A stretch of 64,000 nucleotides of DNA from Papilionanthe hookeriana x Papilionanthe teres. Lineage: Eukaryota > Streptophyta > Magnoliopsida > Asparagales > Orchidaceae. This document shows, piece by piece, positions 11,041-23,320 of the stretch. The notes beneath the pieces are model-generated. The model did no database searches. It was not told the DNA's origin and saw only the letters and a program-made list of their open reading frames with translations. The stretch covers positions 72,720,121-72,784,120 of the forward strand of contig CM040421.1 in assembly GCA_022702705.1 (NCBI GenBank), given 5' to 3'. Both the position numbers and the translations under genes were made by a program. Each line of letters opens with the position of its first letter. Positions within the stretch are counted from its first letter, which is position 1.

Positions 11041-11690
11041 CCGGAATAATCCGCAAATGGCGAGGCCCGGTGACGTCTTGTGGGATATATGGCTCAATCC
11101 CTTCGCGTTCTCCCGCATACCTCGGCTCCTCGGGGATGGTCTCCGTCGGGACATCCTCCGAGGTTGCTCTGCAACAAGGTTATGCATTACGGTGGCTTTA
11201 TCCGGTGGCGTGGTAGCCTTCCTTCTGATCTTCTCGAGATTTCCCTGGTCTCTTCTGTTATCCTCGGAGCTGGCCTCCTTTCTTCAAGTCCTCGGCGAAC
11301 CGGTATCCTTGAAGTATATGTCCTGGTAGTAGCAAGCTCGTCTCGTCGCGGCCGGTCCGCTGCTAGTTTAGTTAACATCTTGCGGATACGGCAATTTTTA
11401 TTTCTTCACTGAGTTGCTGTGAGAGTAGCTCTTCGTACCTCCTGAATTTCTGTGGGCGCGGCGCTGACAAGCCTGCCCTCTTCTGTAGCGACTACAGACT
11501 TGATTTTCTTGTCCTCTTCAGTGTTTGTTTTCCTTTTCTTGCTGCTAGGTTGGTGGCTTCGGCCACCCACTTTCATTAGCGTCTGACTGAGCAGTCCCTC
11601 TCGATCAACTGGGACCCAGTCACCTTCCTCGTATTGCGGAGCTGCCGGTGCGAAGTCCGAGTCGATCTCTATTATCACTCCATCTTTCAC
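11041..11690 (-). pseudogene. unrecognised N-terminal part of the extra ORF
   Basis: An open stretch starts at 11690 (MKDGVIIEIDSDFAP) and runs with one stop (near 11406) to 11187 in one frame. A neighbouring frame then gives a plausible acidic and proline-containing stretch (words IPEEPRYAGEREGIEPYIP, IIPEYELERM) leading straight into the oxygenase domain. It is rich in K, R and E and I recognise no domain. It may be the N-terminal region of the captured oxygenase gene, or a retrotransposon ORF to which the domain was fused. About 320 bp separate it from integrase. Confidence 0.5.
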
Positions 11691-12045
11691 CCTCTTTTCG
11701 TCGAGTGCGAGGCTTACGCCATTTCTAAAGTTCGAGGACCAACCGCCCGTTCGACGTTTCCTCGTGAAAAGACAAGGAAAAGGATCGGGGGCTATACTAA
11801 GAACAAGAACATTAAGAAAATGTTTATTAGAGACAGAGTTTTCTTTTTTTTTATTATTACTTTTGTATTTTTAAATTTAACAGGAATGAAGTGGGAAAAG
11901 GTCAGGAAAAAATATTTTGATTTGGAAGAGAAAACAAGAAAAACTTTATTATCATGATTTTATTTATTTTAGCACATTTTTTATTATTTTTGGGTTCGAC
12001 CCAGTCATAGGTAATTACTTCACCCGTGCTTCTAGGGATGAAAAA
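11691..12045 (-). other. spacer between integrase and the extra ORF
   Basis: AT-rich, with no reading frame of note on the minus strand. It would hold the end of pol and any signals for expression of the downstream ORF. Nothing specific is recognised. Confidence 0.5.
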
Positions 12046-13109
12046 TCAATTCCTTCGAAACATCAGGTAGCGTAATACTTCTTCAAGTATCGTCCGTTGA
12101 TCGGAAGCATATGTCGTTCTCCTTGGCAATTCACTAGGCGGTAGGAGCCTCTCGAGTAGGTTGCCTCGACCACGAAACGGCCCTTCCCGATTGGGTTCAA
12201 ATTTTCCTCCTATCTTGCGGTGTGCAACGATAGGTCTCTTGAGAACGAGAACTAAGTCACCAACTTTGAAGGTTCTTGGGCGGACCAGTCTGTCATGGGC
12301 TTGAACCATCTTGGCTTGGTATAGTTCTAAATTCTGCTGCGCTGCAAGTCTTTTCCCTTCCAGGCTTTCCAATTTTTCTAGTCGTAATTTGGCATTCTCT
12401 TACGTCGTGATTTTGTTTGAAGCTACAATTACGAGTGAAGGAAGTTGGACCTCTAAGGGTAACATCTGCCTCGGACCCATACACCGGAGCGTAAGGTGTA
12501 GCTTGAGTAGGAGTTCGAAGGTTGTCCGGTAGGCCCATAAGGCTTCTAATAACTTCTCGTGCCAATTTCTCTTATTATCGTCCAAAGTTTTCTTTAAAAT
12601 TTGAACGAGAGTTTTATTAAAAGCCTCGACGGGCCGTTTGCTCTTGGGTAGTAAATTGTTGAATACCGCCGGTCGATTCCGTGTCTCACGACAAAATTGT
12701 TGATTTGCGTGCTTCGAATGCGACCCATTATACGAGATGATCTGCGCGGCACTGCGAAACGGTAGACAACTTGGTTCTTAAAAAACTGTAGCACGTGGTG
12801 TTCTTTCACTTCTCTGAGTGGAACTGCCTCTGCCCACTTGGAGAAGTAATCTGTAGCCGCAAGAATGAAGCGATGTCCTTTTGAAGATGGTGGTTCTATT
12901 GGACCCACTATATCTGTGCCCCAACTTTCAAATGGCCACGACGCAATTGTCGGATGTAGCACATTTGGAGGTTGGTGTAGAATCACTCCGTGCACTTGGC
13001 ATTGGTGACAGCTCTTGGCGATTTTCATGCAGTCGGTCAACATTGAGGGCCAGTAGTACCCTAGTCTTTTAATTTTCATTTTCATCTTTGGACCGGCGGT
13101 GAGCGCCAC
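12046..13109 (-). pseudogene. Ogre-like integrase, frameshifted
   Basis: The minus strand gives the zinc-binding end (LGYYWPSMLTDCMKIAKSCHQCQ), then the catalytic core (WGTDIVGPI, ATDYFSKWAEAVPLREV), HGIDRRYSTIYYPRANG, NWHEKLLEALWAYRTT, and a C-terminal GPF-type module (FKVGDLVLVLKRP, GGKFEPNREGPF). The first catalytic Asp (WGTD) and the Glu (VEAFNKT) are present, but the second Asp reads Tyr (IISYNGS instead of the usual ISDNG). At least three frame changes lie between 13109 and 12372. It follows the aRNase H domain as in Tat-lineage pol. Non-functional as it stands. Confidence 0.9.
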
Positions 13110-13933
13110 GAGTCCGAATGCACCTCTTTAACAATTTCACGAGCCTCGGACCCGCTCAGGCATCTTAGCCACATTCGATCGAAAGACCTTCGTATAATGT
13201 ATTGTTTATTAATGCGTAGGACGAGTTCTTTTCTTGATCGATGGGCTAACGACCTATCGTCCAGTAGTTTTCCTATTTGCGGGTAGTCATTAATGGTTGT
13301 CGCCGATCTTCGGTGTTTTACGTCATTGTTGCAGCTGATTCTTCTTCTTTTTCGATTTGTGAATTGTGTCATGTCGAGCTGTGATAGGACTCGACGTCCG
13401 TGAACTGACACTTCCACTGATTCATCTTGCAAGCAGGAAAATTCTTTTGCGAGGCGGGCTAACGCATCTGCTAAAGCGTTTTCTTTTCTGGGAATCTTGT
13501 AGATTGTTACATTCGGAATTTGTTCCAACAGTTTCATGGCATCTTGGAAGTATTGCTCGAGTCTTGGCTTTAAAATTCTGTACTTGTCCGAGCAATCTGT
13601 TGAATGATTAACTGCGAATCCCCGTAGATGTTGATGTTTGTTATCCCCATTTGAATAGTTAATTCCAGTCCTGTTATGAGAGCTTCGTATTCTGCTTCGT
13701 TGTTCGTACACGACTCTGTTAAGTTGTAGGAGTATCTTAACATCCCCCGCTCCGGTGTTATAAAAGATTAGTCTGATCCCTGCCTTGCCGGGCACTATCA
13801 CTTGTGATTCTTCATCTTTGTGTGCTGATGATGCTCCGTCGAAATATAATTCCCAACGTCGATCATCAGGGTCTTCTAGGCTCATTATTTGTTCATCTGG
13901 CAAGTCGTCATTGAGAGGAGATTCTGCCGGCAA
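13110..13933 (-). pseudogene. second (archaeal-type) RNase H domain of Tat-lineage pol
   Basis: The frame opening at 13933 carries RRWELYFDGASSAHKDE, the standard start of the archaeal-type RNase H found in addition to the normal one in Tat/Ogre elements, and PRKENALADALARLA with the late catalytic Asp. The middle (around residues 60-110) is scrambled by frame changes. The C-terminal half continues into the linker toward integrase (IRRSFDRMWLRCLS, AREIVKEVH). The presence of this domain is the main lineage marker. Confidence 0.88.
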
Positions 13934-15278
13934 AGGGTGTCTTTGCGAGGAAGTACGCTAGGACTTGTCCCTTTACGGCACGAAGAGGCACGAAAGTTAT
14001 ATCGAATTGCAATAATATCATTGACCACACGCGCAAGTACGTCGGACGAGTCGTCGAGTACAATGGATTAAATTTCGAGATCAGGTTGACCTTATGAGAA
14101 AGCATGTAGTGCCTGAGCTTTTGAGCGGCGAAGATCAGGGCCAAACAATGCTTTTCAATTGGAGGATACTTTATTTCCATTGGAATTAAACGACGGCTTA
14201 GGTAGTAAAGAGCATTTTATTTACCCTCATCATTGACACGAAGTCTAATAGGGCTCCGAGAGAGTCGTCTAAGGCCGCGGTATAAAGTATCAACGGTCTA
14301 CTGAGGCCAGAGTTGCTAAGACGGAGGCTGTCATTAAATATTGTTTAATGTCCTCGAAGGCCCTCTGGCATTTCTCTTCCCAAATAAATTTGGCGTCCTT
14401 TTTAACTAATGCCGAGAAAGGCTGACACCTACCTGACAAGTTCGAGATAAAGCGTCGAAGATATGCCAACTTCCCTTGAAAAGATCGTAGTTGTTTTAAG
14501 GTTCTGGGAGGTGGCATTTCTAAGATAGCTTTAATATTTTTCTGGTTGATTTCAATTCCATGATGTCGGACAACGAATCCTAAGAACTTCCCGGACGTGA
14601 AGCCGAAGGCGCATTTTAAGGGATTCATCTTAAGGTTAAATTGTCTTAATCGTTCGAAAACAATTCTCAAATCATACAGGTGGTTTTCCTTTACTTTGCT
14701 TTTGATGACCACATCATCCACGTAGCATTCGACTTGATTGTGGATGAGATCATCAAAAATTCTTGTCATTGCTCTACGGTAGGTTGCTCGGCGTTCTTCG
14801 ATCCGAATGGCATCAATCGTGTAGCAATATACTCCGATCGGCGTTACGAATGTTGTAAGTTTTTCATCTTCGGAGCCATTTTTATCTGGTTGTATCACGA
14901 AGATCCATCCATGAATGAGAATATTTCATGTGTTGAAGCGATGTCGATCATTAATTCGGGATCGGTAGAGGAAATTCATCTTTTGGACATGCCTTGTTTA
15001 AATCTCTGAAATCCACACAAATTCGATCGACCATTCTTCTTCTGACTTGGTACCACATTGGCTAACCAAGTCGGGTATTGTTCTTCACGGACAAATTTAG
15101 CATCTATTAGCTTTTTAACATCAGCTATAACTTGCTGTTCGATTTCTAGACGCATTCTTCTGGAACCTTGTATTACTAGAACAGAAGTAGGATCCACTCC
15201 TAGCTTATGGACTGCGACCTCTGGAGCTAATCCCGGCATCTCATCGTAGCTCCAAGCAAAACAGTCTTTAAATTCCAT
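13908..15278 (-). pseudogene. Ogre-like reverse transcriptase and first RNase H
   Basis: RT motifs in order on the minus strand: DCFAWSYDEMPGL, KKLIDAKFVREEQYPTWLANVV, PSQKKNGR, then in a shifted frame FSFMDGSS and YNQIKMAP (a stop replaces the usual Gly), YRRAMTRIFDDLI, the YVDD catalytic box near 14725, KCAFGFTSGKFLGFVV, and LRSFQGKLAYLRRFI. RNase H follows (IEKHCLALIFAAQKLRHYML, VKGQVLAYFLAK) with the usual ADFLA Asp changed to Tyr. Frame changes occur near 14900-14990 and 14290-14180. YVDD itself is intact, but the copy cannot make one continuous protein. Confidence 0.92.
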
Positions 15279-15942
15279 TAATAACTTGATTATTTCTTCG
15301 GAGTCTTCTTTATTGAGTAAGGAGCTAACAAAGGTAGGTCTAGGCTCTTCGCTAGTACCTAAGTTAACTTCCGTTAACTCATCTATTGTAGATTTGATCT
15401 CTTCTTCGAACTACGGTGGAGCGTTTCCAATTTGTAAATCTTGAGTTCTTACGTAGCTTCCATGCGGTCTTCATTAGACTTGCAAGTGACAACCATGCAA
15501 AATTCGGTATCGTCGGCCGATCCTACTTGTGCCGAATCCGAGACCATGCTTTGAATTAGGTGGACGACCGGAGTTATTCCATAATTTTTCAAAATGTTGT
15601 GATTGACCTTTTGTCCATTGTCGAGGTAAGAAACCACATCGAATTAAATTTTGCACACGGGGAGAGTACCACTCGAAAAGGTAATTCCATTAATTTTGAT
15701 GAAGTAGCATCTTCAAATTGTACATTATTTTCGAGTTTTGGAGGAAGGAGCACCACGGTAGAATTTGATTGGCTTTGCACCGCCGCTACGTACCTCTTTG
15801 ACCACCATACCCTCGATCTTATTAGAATGGATCGGGGTCAGGGTCATAGTATGTACATAGTGGTTAATCTTCTCGTACATCAATTTATATTCCTCATTCT
15901 TTTCATCTTCGAGAGAGATCCTGAATTGCAGCTTCATCCGAG
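15279..15942 (-). other. protease-RT linker, possible Ogre intron region
   Basis: The sequence between the protease frame and RT has many stops in all minus frames, with short open runs (for example words MVSYLDNGQKVNHNILKNYG and LMYEKINHYVHTMTLTP). Ogre elements are reported to splice an intron between protease and RT. This gap of about 660 bp is in the right place, but I could not fix splice sites. It may simply be decayed linker. Confidence 0.4.
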
Positions 15943-16990
15943 TTATTGTCGTTGCTTCTTGCTTGATTTCTTTTTCTTCTTCGAGCTATCTTCCCAATCG
16001 ACATTGATGGCTGGTTTCCTCTGTCCAATCGTCCTAACGTCTCTGCCACGACCTCGTCCCCGGCCTCGACCTCGGATGCGAGTTGTGGAGAAACCTTCAC
16101 CATCTCGCTGTAAGGGAGTGGTGAGTGACTGTTGGACTAGGACTTCAGGCTCTTCGTCGTCCCGAACTTCCTTCGCTTCATTCGTTATGGTATCTCTGGA
16201 GAAGATTGTTTTCTTCGGAGGTGCATAATAAGCTGCATCTTCATGGATTCCAATTTCATGTACGGAGAATGGTTGTAAGTCACCTTTGATGCACTTGTTC
16301 CCCTCCATCGTAGTATTTGATGCACCGATGTAGAGATGATGGTACCATCCGGTTTTCATGTATCCATGGTCGGCCCGATAGAGCGTTGAACGACGTTTCG
16401 AATCAATTATGTGAAATTTCACGGTTTTCTTTGCTAAGTCACCGGTCTTCATTAGCAGTGTTATTGAGTCGAGGGCTCTTTCTCCTTTCTGGTTGAATCC
16501 TCTTAATAACATTTTGTCAACTTCGAGCTCACGAGCATCAATTTCCAAGTATGCTAGTGTTCGAAGATTCATTATATTGATTGATGCTTCTGGATCCACC
16601 AATACTCTAGAGAGTGTAAACTTTCCAATTTTAACTGAAATATACAATGGTCGGTTGTGGTATGCTGTCCCAAGTAGTAGGTCATTGTCCGTGAAGGTAA
16701 CACCTCGCTGTTCTTTTAACGAGCAAACCTCATCTAAGGAATCTCCGGTCATTTGAGCTAAGCAAATTTCTGGATCAAGTAAGGCCTTGATCAGAGCTTC
16801 TCTCATCTCCTTTGATAAGATGAGAGCGTCGTAGATGCTCGGTTTGGTGCAGTAGTTTCCTAAGATGGGCTAGCACGTTGTAGTCCACTTTATTTTCATG
16901 TGTCTCGTTTTCTTCCTGAATGGGTATTTCTTCTGCTGGGGTTGGATCTTCCTGAACAACCTCCTGCTTTCCTTTGTCCTTTGGACCCAT
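15943..16990 (-). pseudogene. Ogre-like aspartic protease region
   Basis: Two frames carry it: VDYNVLAHLRK (from 16990), then LIKALLDPE, GVTFTDNDLLLGTAYHNRPLY, the active-site block RVLVDPEASINIMN, LDSITLLMKTGD and KVKFHIID-like text. Tat elements usually read DPGAS or DSGSS here, so the catalytic Gly is replaced by Glu. The tail has a run of Arg-Gly pairs (RGRGRGRGRGR, around 16055-16085) and a Lys-rich end. One frameshift lies near 16800. It follows gag and precedes the possible intron and RT. Catalytically dead as written. Confidence 0.85.
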
Positions 16991-17039
16991 TCTCGGAGGT
17001 AGAACTCTTCCACTTCTTAAGTTGACTTCTGTGATTTCT

Positions 17040-19290
17040 TCAGAATCTAGTATTGAGTTCTTTGGTGTCTCCTTCGAATCGGAATGACGGGTTCTTCGGA
17101 TTAGCTTCGGAGTCTGAAGGCTCTAACTCTATTGTGACTAGAGCTCCTCGAAACTCACAAATAGATTCGTTGCTTGTTGAACTCTCGTAGCCTCCTTGGT
17201 GGATGTCTTCTTTGTCATTGTGATCGTCGAGATTGTGTATGATTTGAGAATTGTTATTTGTATCGGAATCGACGTCCGGATTAGGTTGATTGTCGCTAGT
17301 TACGTAATCGTTAGAAACAATCAAAACGTAGCCAACGCCATAACCCTCATCATTATAAGATCCCACCGGAGTGAGCAGATAATCATATAGAGTCAGAGGT
17401 TTGAGGGATTTCTCCCTTGAATCGGAAACAACTATCCTAGGATAAGCAGCCCCTAATCTAGCCTTAGGAGCCTCGGTCTTCTCTTCTTCGTCAATTTTCT
17501 TCTTTTCTTCAGTCGTCTCTTGTTGAGGTGGTTCTTCTATCACAAGTGATAGTGCCGACTTGACAGGTTTCGAACTCTGAATTGAGGCTCGCACCGAAGT
17601 GGTTTGGATGCGATCTAAAATCTTCTTCGAAGACTTTGTCGAAGCGGTAGTCCATCCATCGTCAGTCGCATAGGGATCTATCGGAACAATGAGATCCGTT
17701 GAGATAACATTGACAGAACCTCCTTTCTGGGGTTCCTTCATGTATTCCTTCGGGATTGTTATGTTCCCTTTTCGAAGATTGTCGTTGAGCCAACTTTTGA
17801 AGGTAATACAATCTTCTATCTTGTGCCCGAGCATCCGGTGGTAAGGGCAAAAGTTGGGATTACCTTTCTTGTCGACTTCTTCTGGTCTCTTAGGCTCTGG
17901 CAGTTGGAAATTTGGAGTCTTCATCAGACTGCGAAACATTTTCGGCACTGCCTCATTCTTGAACGGATACTCCCTGCTCAGAAGCTCCCTTTACGTAAGT
18001 TGTGGACGAGGCGGTTGTTCATACTGTTGAGATGACTGATAGCTGGGTCGGGGTTGCTAGTAATTCTGTTGAGGTTGCTGCGGCCGTTCTGACGGTATTT
18101 GTATCGGCTGCTTGCCTTTATCGACTGCTGCGACGATCCCGGACTTCTTTTCAAAAGTTTTCACGGGCTTCTGCTTGTCTGTTTTGTCGATGAAACTTAA
18201 TTGCTTCGCCTCCTCTTGCAAGCTTCCGGCCTTGCTTAACAACTTCTCGAAAGTCTTAATAGTAAATCACTTGAGGAGAAGTCTTTATCGGGCCATGAAT
18301 GCTCTTAAGTAAAATGCCGATTGCATGTTGTTCTTGTAGTTGTGGCTCACACTTCATACTTAGATTCCTCCATCGAAGTATGTAGTCCACCAAAGTTTCG
18401 TTCGGCTTCGCTTCTCTACCACTAAATCACCTATAGTGATGTGGTGCTGAGCTCCGGCAAATCGCTTGATGAAGAGGTTCTCTAATTCTGAAAAATGTCT
18501 TCACCGAGCCGTTCGGTAATTCTGCATACCAATCAAAGGCGATCCCTGACAGGCTGCTGACAAATTGTCGGAAGAGTAAAGCATCACTTCCGCCAGCATT
18601 GCAACAACTTGCACGAAAATGTGCAACATGCTGCCGAGGGTTTCCGGTTCCATCAAAGGTCTTGAACAGAGGTGGTACAAAGCCTTTCGGATATTGGACA
18701 GCGTCGAATTCTTCGGGGTAAGGTCTACCCGTCCGAATGGATGTCCCGCTCTTTGATTGTGCCAAGGCTTCTCGCACCTGCTGTTCCACCATGCTCTTGA
18801 TATCCTTCTCCGGAATCATGTTATGGGTAGAATCTTTCTTTGGTTGATCGTCTCCGTTAACGGATGTAATCTCTTTTCCTCCGTCGCTAATATGAATAAC
18901 TTCGGAGGCGTTTCTCTTGGGGGTTGAGCTTGACTGCGAAGAGTGGCTAGGAGCTGCAGCCATCTCTTCCATCCTTTTGCCGATTGAGAGATTGTATCGT
19001 CTTTTCTCGAATTTGTGCTCTTAATGCTTCGGTTCATCTCTTTCCGCGTTCTTCGGAGCACCTTGCGAAGCTGACGATGCTCGTGTTTCAACCATGTTAA
19101 TTTCTGCATATTCATCATCCATGAATTCTGACGAGTCGACTTCATCTCCAAATTTTTCTTCTCTTTCTCTTGCTAATCGCTGAATATCAGTTCTTAGCTT
19201 TTCCATAGCGTCTTCCAATGGTCTTTTTCGTGCGGTTTCGCAGTTATCATGCGATGGCTGTCGGGTTTTCTTCTCATGAGTCCCCTTCAT
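17040..19290 (-). pseudogene. Ogre-like gag
   Basis: Starts MKGTHEKKTRQPSHD at 19290. Reads through one stop near 19022 and one frame change near 18450 to 17040. Capsid-type motifs: FKTFDGTGNPRQHVAHF, GSDALLFRQFVSSLSGIAFDWY, KTFEKLLSKAGSLQEEAKQL. A gapped zinc-knuckle-like motif CPYHRMLGHKIEDC follows near 17830. The C-terminal part is acidic and ends before the protease frame. It forms the virus-like particle shell in functional relatives. One stop plus one frameshift in about 750 codons makes it the best-preserved gene of this element. Confidence 0.88.
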
Positions 19291-19506
19291 TGCGGTAGCG
19301 CTTTCTTCGGACTCGAAGTCTCATGACGAGACTTTCCTTTTCGAGTCGTTGTTTCGGTCTTAATTGGCCGGTAGTAGGACGCCATACCATCCTTCTAGCG
19401 GCGAAGGCCTAGAACGGGATGGTCCGTCGAGCTGAATGCTTGGAAGGTGGTATCCTCACGATGCTGTAAACCTGAAACAACAACGGGTGGACTAGCCTTC
19501 ATCCTC

Positions 19507-20452
19507 TTATTCGGCTTTTCTGCGGCGATAGCGGGTTCTACTCGTGGCCCAAGACGGGATTTGGCCGGCACCAGTCCTATCCTTCTTAAAATCTCCGATA
19601 CGAGGGCATTTCTCTTTCTTTGCTAACTTCTCGATCACGGTCCGTAGTCGGGCAAATGGTGTAATCCTAGCCCTTTTCTTTCTGCTGTCGCTATAGTATG
19701 CTGGTTGAGGTAATGTAGAAGCAATCTTGCGGACATTTTCCTCGTCAGCTGCGGCGGAAAGGGGATGGAATCTACTTCCTTCCAAAAGTGGTGTATACTC
19801 AGGCAATGGTATGTATTCAGGTAGTGGTGTGTACTCAGGGATTTCTTCTAAGAAAGCGACTTCAGCGGCTTCGGCCTTCTACGGCGATCTTCCTACCTCT
19901 GTTTCTTCTGCGAGTCCGTGTTAGGGGTGGAACCCTTGAGCTGGACCAAATTTCAAAAACAGAAGGTCTTGCACGGAAATCTGTACCCTCCACGGTAACA
20001 TGCTCGTTACAAATTTGAACTTCCTTCCCCTTCAGTTTGGCGGAAGCCGGGGTAGGTGCAGAGACGACTAGACCAGTGGGGGTAGAGATAACGGTCCTCC
20101 TATGGACAACGGTATTCCTCTCAGTTGGAACCCTTTGCAGGGGAGGAAACTCTTGAGTTGACTTAAGGTTGAACTCGATCAAAGGTCTTTCGGTTTCGGA
20201 TACTTTGTACGTCGGTGCGAAAAGGGTAACGTCGGTGATCTTGACATTTGTGTTCTCGAATCCTTGTCCAAGCCGGATGATCCCATTGTCGGGCGGCTCA
20301 TCCTTGTAAACGGCGAAGTCTAGTCCATTGGTGAAGGAGAAAATCGGCTTTGGGGCTTCCATTTCTGCGAGTGTAGATTCGATTGTCGGTCCCAAGTTAT
20401 GCTTCTTCTCATCGGGACGAAAAGAAAGGAATCGAAAAGAGTCCGAACACAT
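19507..20452 (-). pseudogene. Ogre-type ORF1 (upstream of gag), function unknown
   Basis: Opens MCSDSFRFLSFRPDEKK at 20452 and runs to 19862. A frame change near 19865 leads into a second stretch ending at 19507. A short proline repeat (PEYTPLPEYIPLPEYTPL, three units of about 18 bp) lies at about 19790-19845. Later words include RKKRARITPFARLRTVIEKL. No domain is recognised. An ORF at this place, between primer site and gag, is characteristic of Ogre elements. It starts about 420 bp after the PBS on the same strand. Confidence 0.75.
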
Positions 20453-20869
20453 TCTTGTTCTTGTATTTATAAGAAGGAGTTATTTGTTAAAAGAGTCATT
20501 CATTAGAGGGTTTGTTTATTTAGAACGGAATGTTCGAAAGGTGTAGAGAAGGTAATGAATCCGATTCGAGTTGGAAAGGAAAAGAAAGTCTTATGCAAGA
20601 CTTCTCGACTCGAAGGATCACTCTAAACTAACACCTGATTGGGGGTCCGCCCCACCTCGAAATGAGGTAAAAGGATCTCGGAACCTCTCCGTTTAGGGGT
20701 GTCTAAACAATGGCTCCTAAATCCAAGAGAATGTTGGCTATACTCGTTCAAGGTAGAAATGAACATAGTATTCCAACGGAAAGAAGGGTAGCTTGATCCA
20801 TTAGGGACATGGATGCATTACCGATTTTTGAGAGCAGAATTATCTGATTAAAAATGGAGAGAGGAATTT
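20453..20869 (-). other. leader between PBS and ORF1
   Basis: No ORF of note. On the plus strand it holds GATTGGGGGTCCGCCCC near 20637-20653, whose first part resembles the PPT region at 8281, and AAATGAGGT words like those of the LTR tip. Whether these take part in RNA packaging or strand transfer is unknown. Confidence 0.5.
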
Positions 20870-20887
20870 TCCCCAGCGGAGTCGCCA
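20870..20887 (-). other. primer-binding site of the Ogre-like element
   Basis: The minus strand reads TGGCGACTCCGCTGGGGA, 5 bases after the 5' LTR end. It starts TGG as required for a tRNA CCA end. It is consistent with the tRNA-Arg type primer reported for Ogre elements; the exact tRNA was not checked. Confidence 0.8.
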
Positions 20888-22989
20888 GAAATTGTCGGCA
20901 TATTTTTAGGTTATGTGTTTTGTTTTGAAAAGAGGTCGCCTACAGAAATTGTCGGCGAATTCTTAATTTAATTTAAATAAATAATTTGAAAAGTAGTATT
21001 TGATTTTGAAAATAATTTTTAAATTTGAAGATTTTAAGATATGAAATCAAACTGATCTCACATCCCGAATAGTTTACATAAACGAGCACCGCACCACGAA
21101 CCGTGTATCTATCCCGAAGAATAGACACTGCTTGCTTGATGATGGGACTCGATTAAATAAACTAGGAGATTTATGACATCCGTTTGGTTTGCGAACAAAT
21201 TTTATAAGCCGACGAGTTCCCTGCTTAATATAAATGAATTAAGCGGGGTTTATATTACACAGGTTCTTAAAATTCCCTATAAGGGCAAGCCCCTATAGTT
21301 AATTACATCTTAAGTGACGGGAATCACCTAAGAAAACTCTTGATAATAATCGGTAGTTCTACTCTCGAAAATTTCAAAGTTTAAGTTTTCGAGGGATTGA
21401 GTTTTGAAATTTCAATAGGGAATGGATCAAATTTGGAACATTTTATTTTGGGAATTCGAAAGGAAGAAAGGTAGGAGAAATCACAAATTCGAAGCGAACT
21501 TCGGTAATTTCCCGACTATCCTATTTGTTTGGCTTGGATTTAGGAAAGTCCTAATGTTTATTTAATGTTTTGATCTTGCCAATTTTAATTAATTAGGACT
21601 TATATTTGTATGATAAAATCATACAAATAGCCTTGAAGATGTGAGGGTTTATGTCGTACCAAACGACTACCTCGGAGTCCTAAGGCCAGGTTAGGGCTTA
21701 ATTTACATGACATTATCATGCAAATGCCTAATGAAGAGTTGAGGATTTAGGTTGCACTAGGCAAACTACCTTGAAGTCCTATGGCTTGGTTATTTAATTC
21801 TAAGAAAGTTTTGTTGAAGTAGACTCAAGTTTTGCTGATGACGATGGCCGTGCTGCCCACCATGCTCCGAGCTCCTTGTTGCAGAGGTTTAGTTTTAGAA
21901 GTCATAAATCAGAAGATGAGAGAAGTGTTCTGGTTTAGAGAAAATCTTAAAATCCAGGTGTTTTTTAATATTTTAATTAAACAAATCTTAAAGTTGATTA
22001 TAACAACACCAGTTAAGATCCCACGGTTCCATCCTTCCGGCATCGTCATTTTTATCGGATTCACTTAGTACAGATGAATTTGCTAAACTCAACTGAATGA
22101 GTTCCACACTTTCATTTAGATCATGGGAAATCTCGTTAGCAACACGTAGGTTACATCATCCGAGGTATTCCCGATCATCCAACAAGACGTTTTAATTTAG
22201 TTGTAGTTGTAGTTTTGTTGTTCTGTTTGTGATTAAATTTTGAGTTGTTTTATATTTTGAAATGTTGTTTTAGTTTTGGTTTCAGTTTTTGGGACTACCC
22301 TAGAGGTTTTGGTTTTCAAGCAACAATTGTTTATCATGCAAGAAAGGTAAAGTGCATTTGCAATAAAGTAAATTACAATAAAGTAAGTTGCAATAAAATA
22401 AAAGCGTACCCGGAGGGTCTTCTCGTCATCCCAAGCTGCACTTAAAACACATATCGAGCATTTAAGTATTCCAACATGTACTCAGGTAAAGCTAAGGTAA
22501 AGATTTTGGTTGTCTACCAAAGTCCTAATCCTATAGTCTAGTCCTCTCCTATGACGTCTAGGTTCTTGTGTTTTGGTTTAAGGATGATTTTCTTCATCAA
22601 AGAACAATTAAGTTCAATTGTTTTTATAAATATCCTATCATATCGAGGAAGTGCTTAAGACGAGTCTTAAACATCTTTTCAATATTTCTAGGATTATTTT
22701 AAGTCCAAGAGAATTTAATTATACAAATGAATTAATCGTCCAGGAGTTCAAGTTTTGTTATCATGCTCAGTGAACTAGGACATTTGAATATCCTATAAGT
22801 AAAGTAACACTTCACTTAACGCTCCGTTTAGGAGTTATGACAACAAAAGCTTTCGAGGGCAAATTGATGTTCAAATGGTTTATGATTTAATTTAATTTCG
22901 AGTTAATGGGTTTAAGTTTGGAATAGTGTTCGAAGTTGCTTTATATTTATTTTTGAATTTCTTTATGTCTTAGGTGATGTTATTTTTAA

Positions 22990-23320
22990 TTCAATTTAAT
23001 TTAACTTTAATTTAATTTAATTTGGTTTAGTTTTAATTTTAATTTAATTTATTTAATTTTTATCTAATTTTAATTTTAACTTGATTTTATTTTTTATTTT
23101 AATTTAATTTAATTTAATTTAATTTAATTTAATTTAATTTAATATGATTTAATTTAATTTAATTTAATTTAATTTGATTTAATTTGATTTAATTTAATTT
23201 AATTTAATTTAATTTAATTTAATTTAATTTGATTTAATTTGATTTAATTTAATATGTTTTAATTTTATTTAATTTTATTTAATTTAATTTAAATTTAAAT
23301 TTAATTTAATTTTTAATTTT
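22990..23320. repeat. (TTTAA)n array inside 5' LTR
   Basis: Counterpart of the array at 3330-3670, with a different number and order of AATTT and GATTT units. This shows length change since insertion. Confidence 0.88.

Noticed and set aside
10405..11412. Plus-strand ORFs opposite the AlkB fragment (10405-10629, 11057-11329, 11080-11412)
   Set aside because: They are shadows of the minus-strand coding region and carry no motif of their own.
10287..20452. Integrated pararetrovirus (caulimovirus)
   Set aside because: There is an integrase, flanking LTRs and a target duplication, and no movement-protein region is seen.
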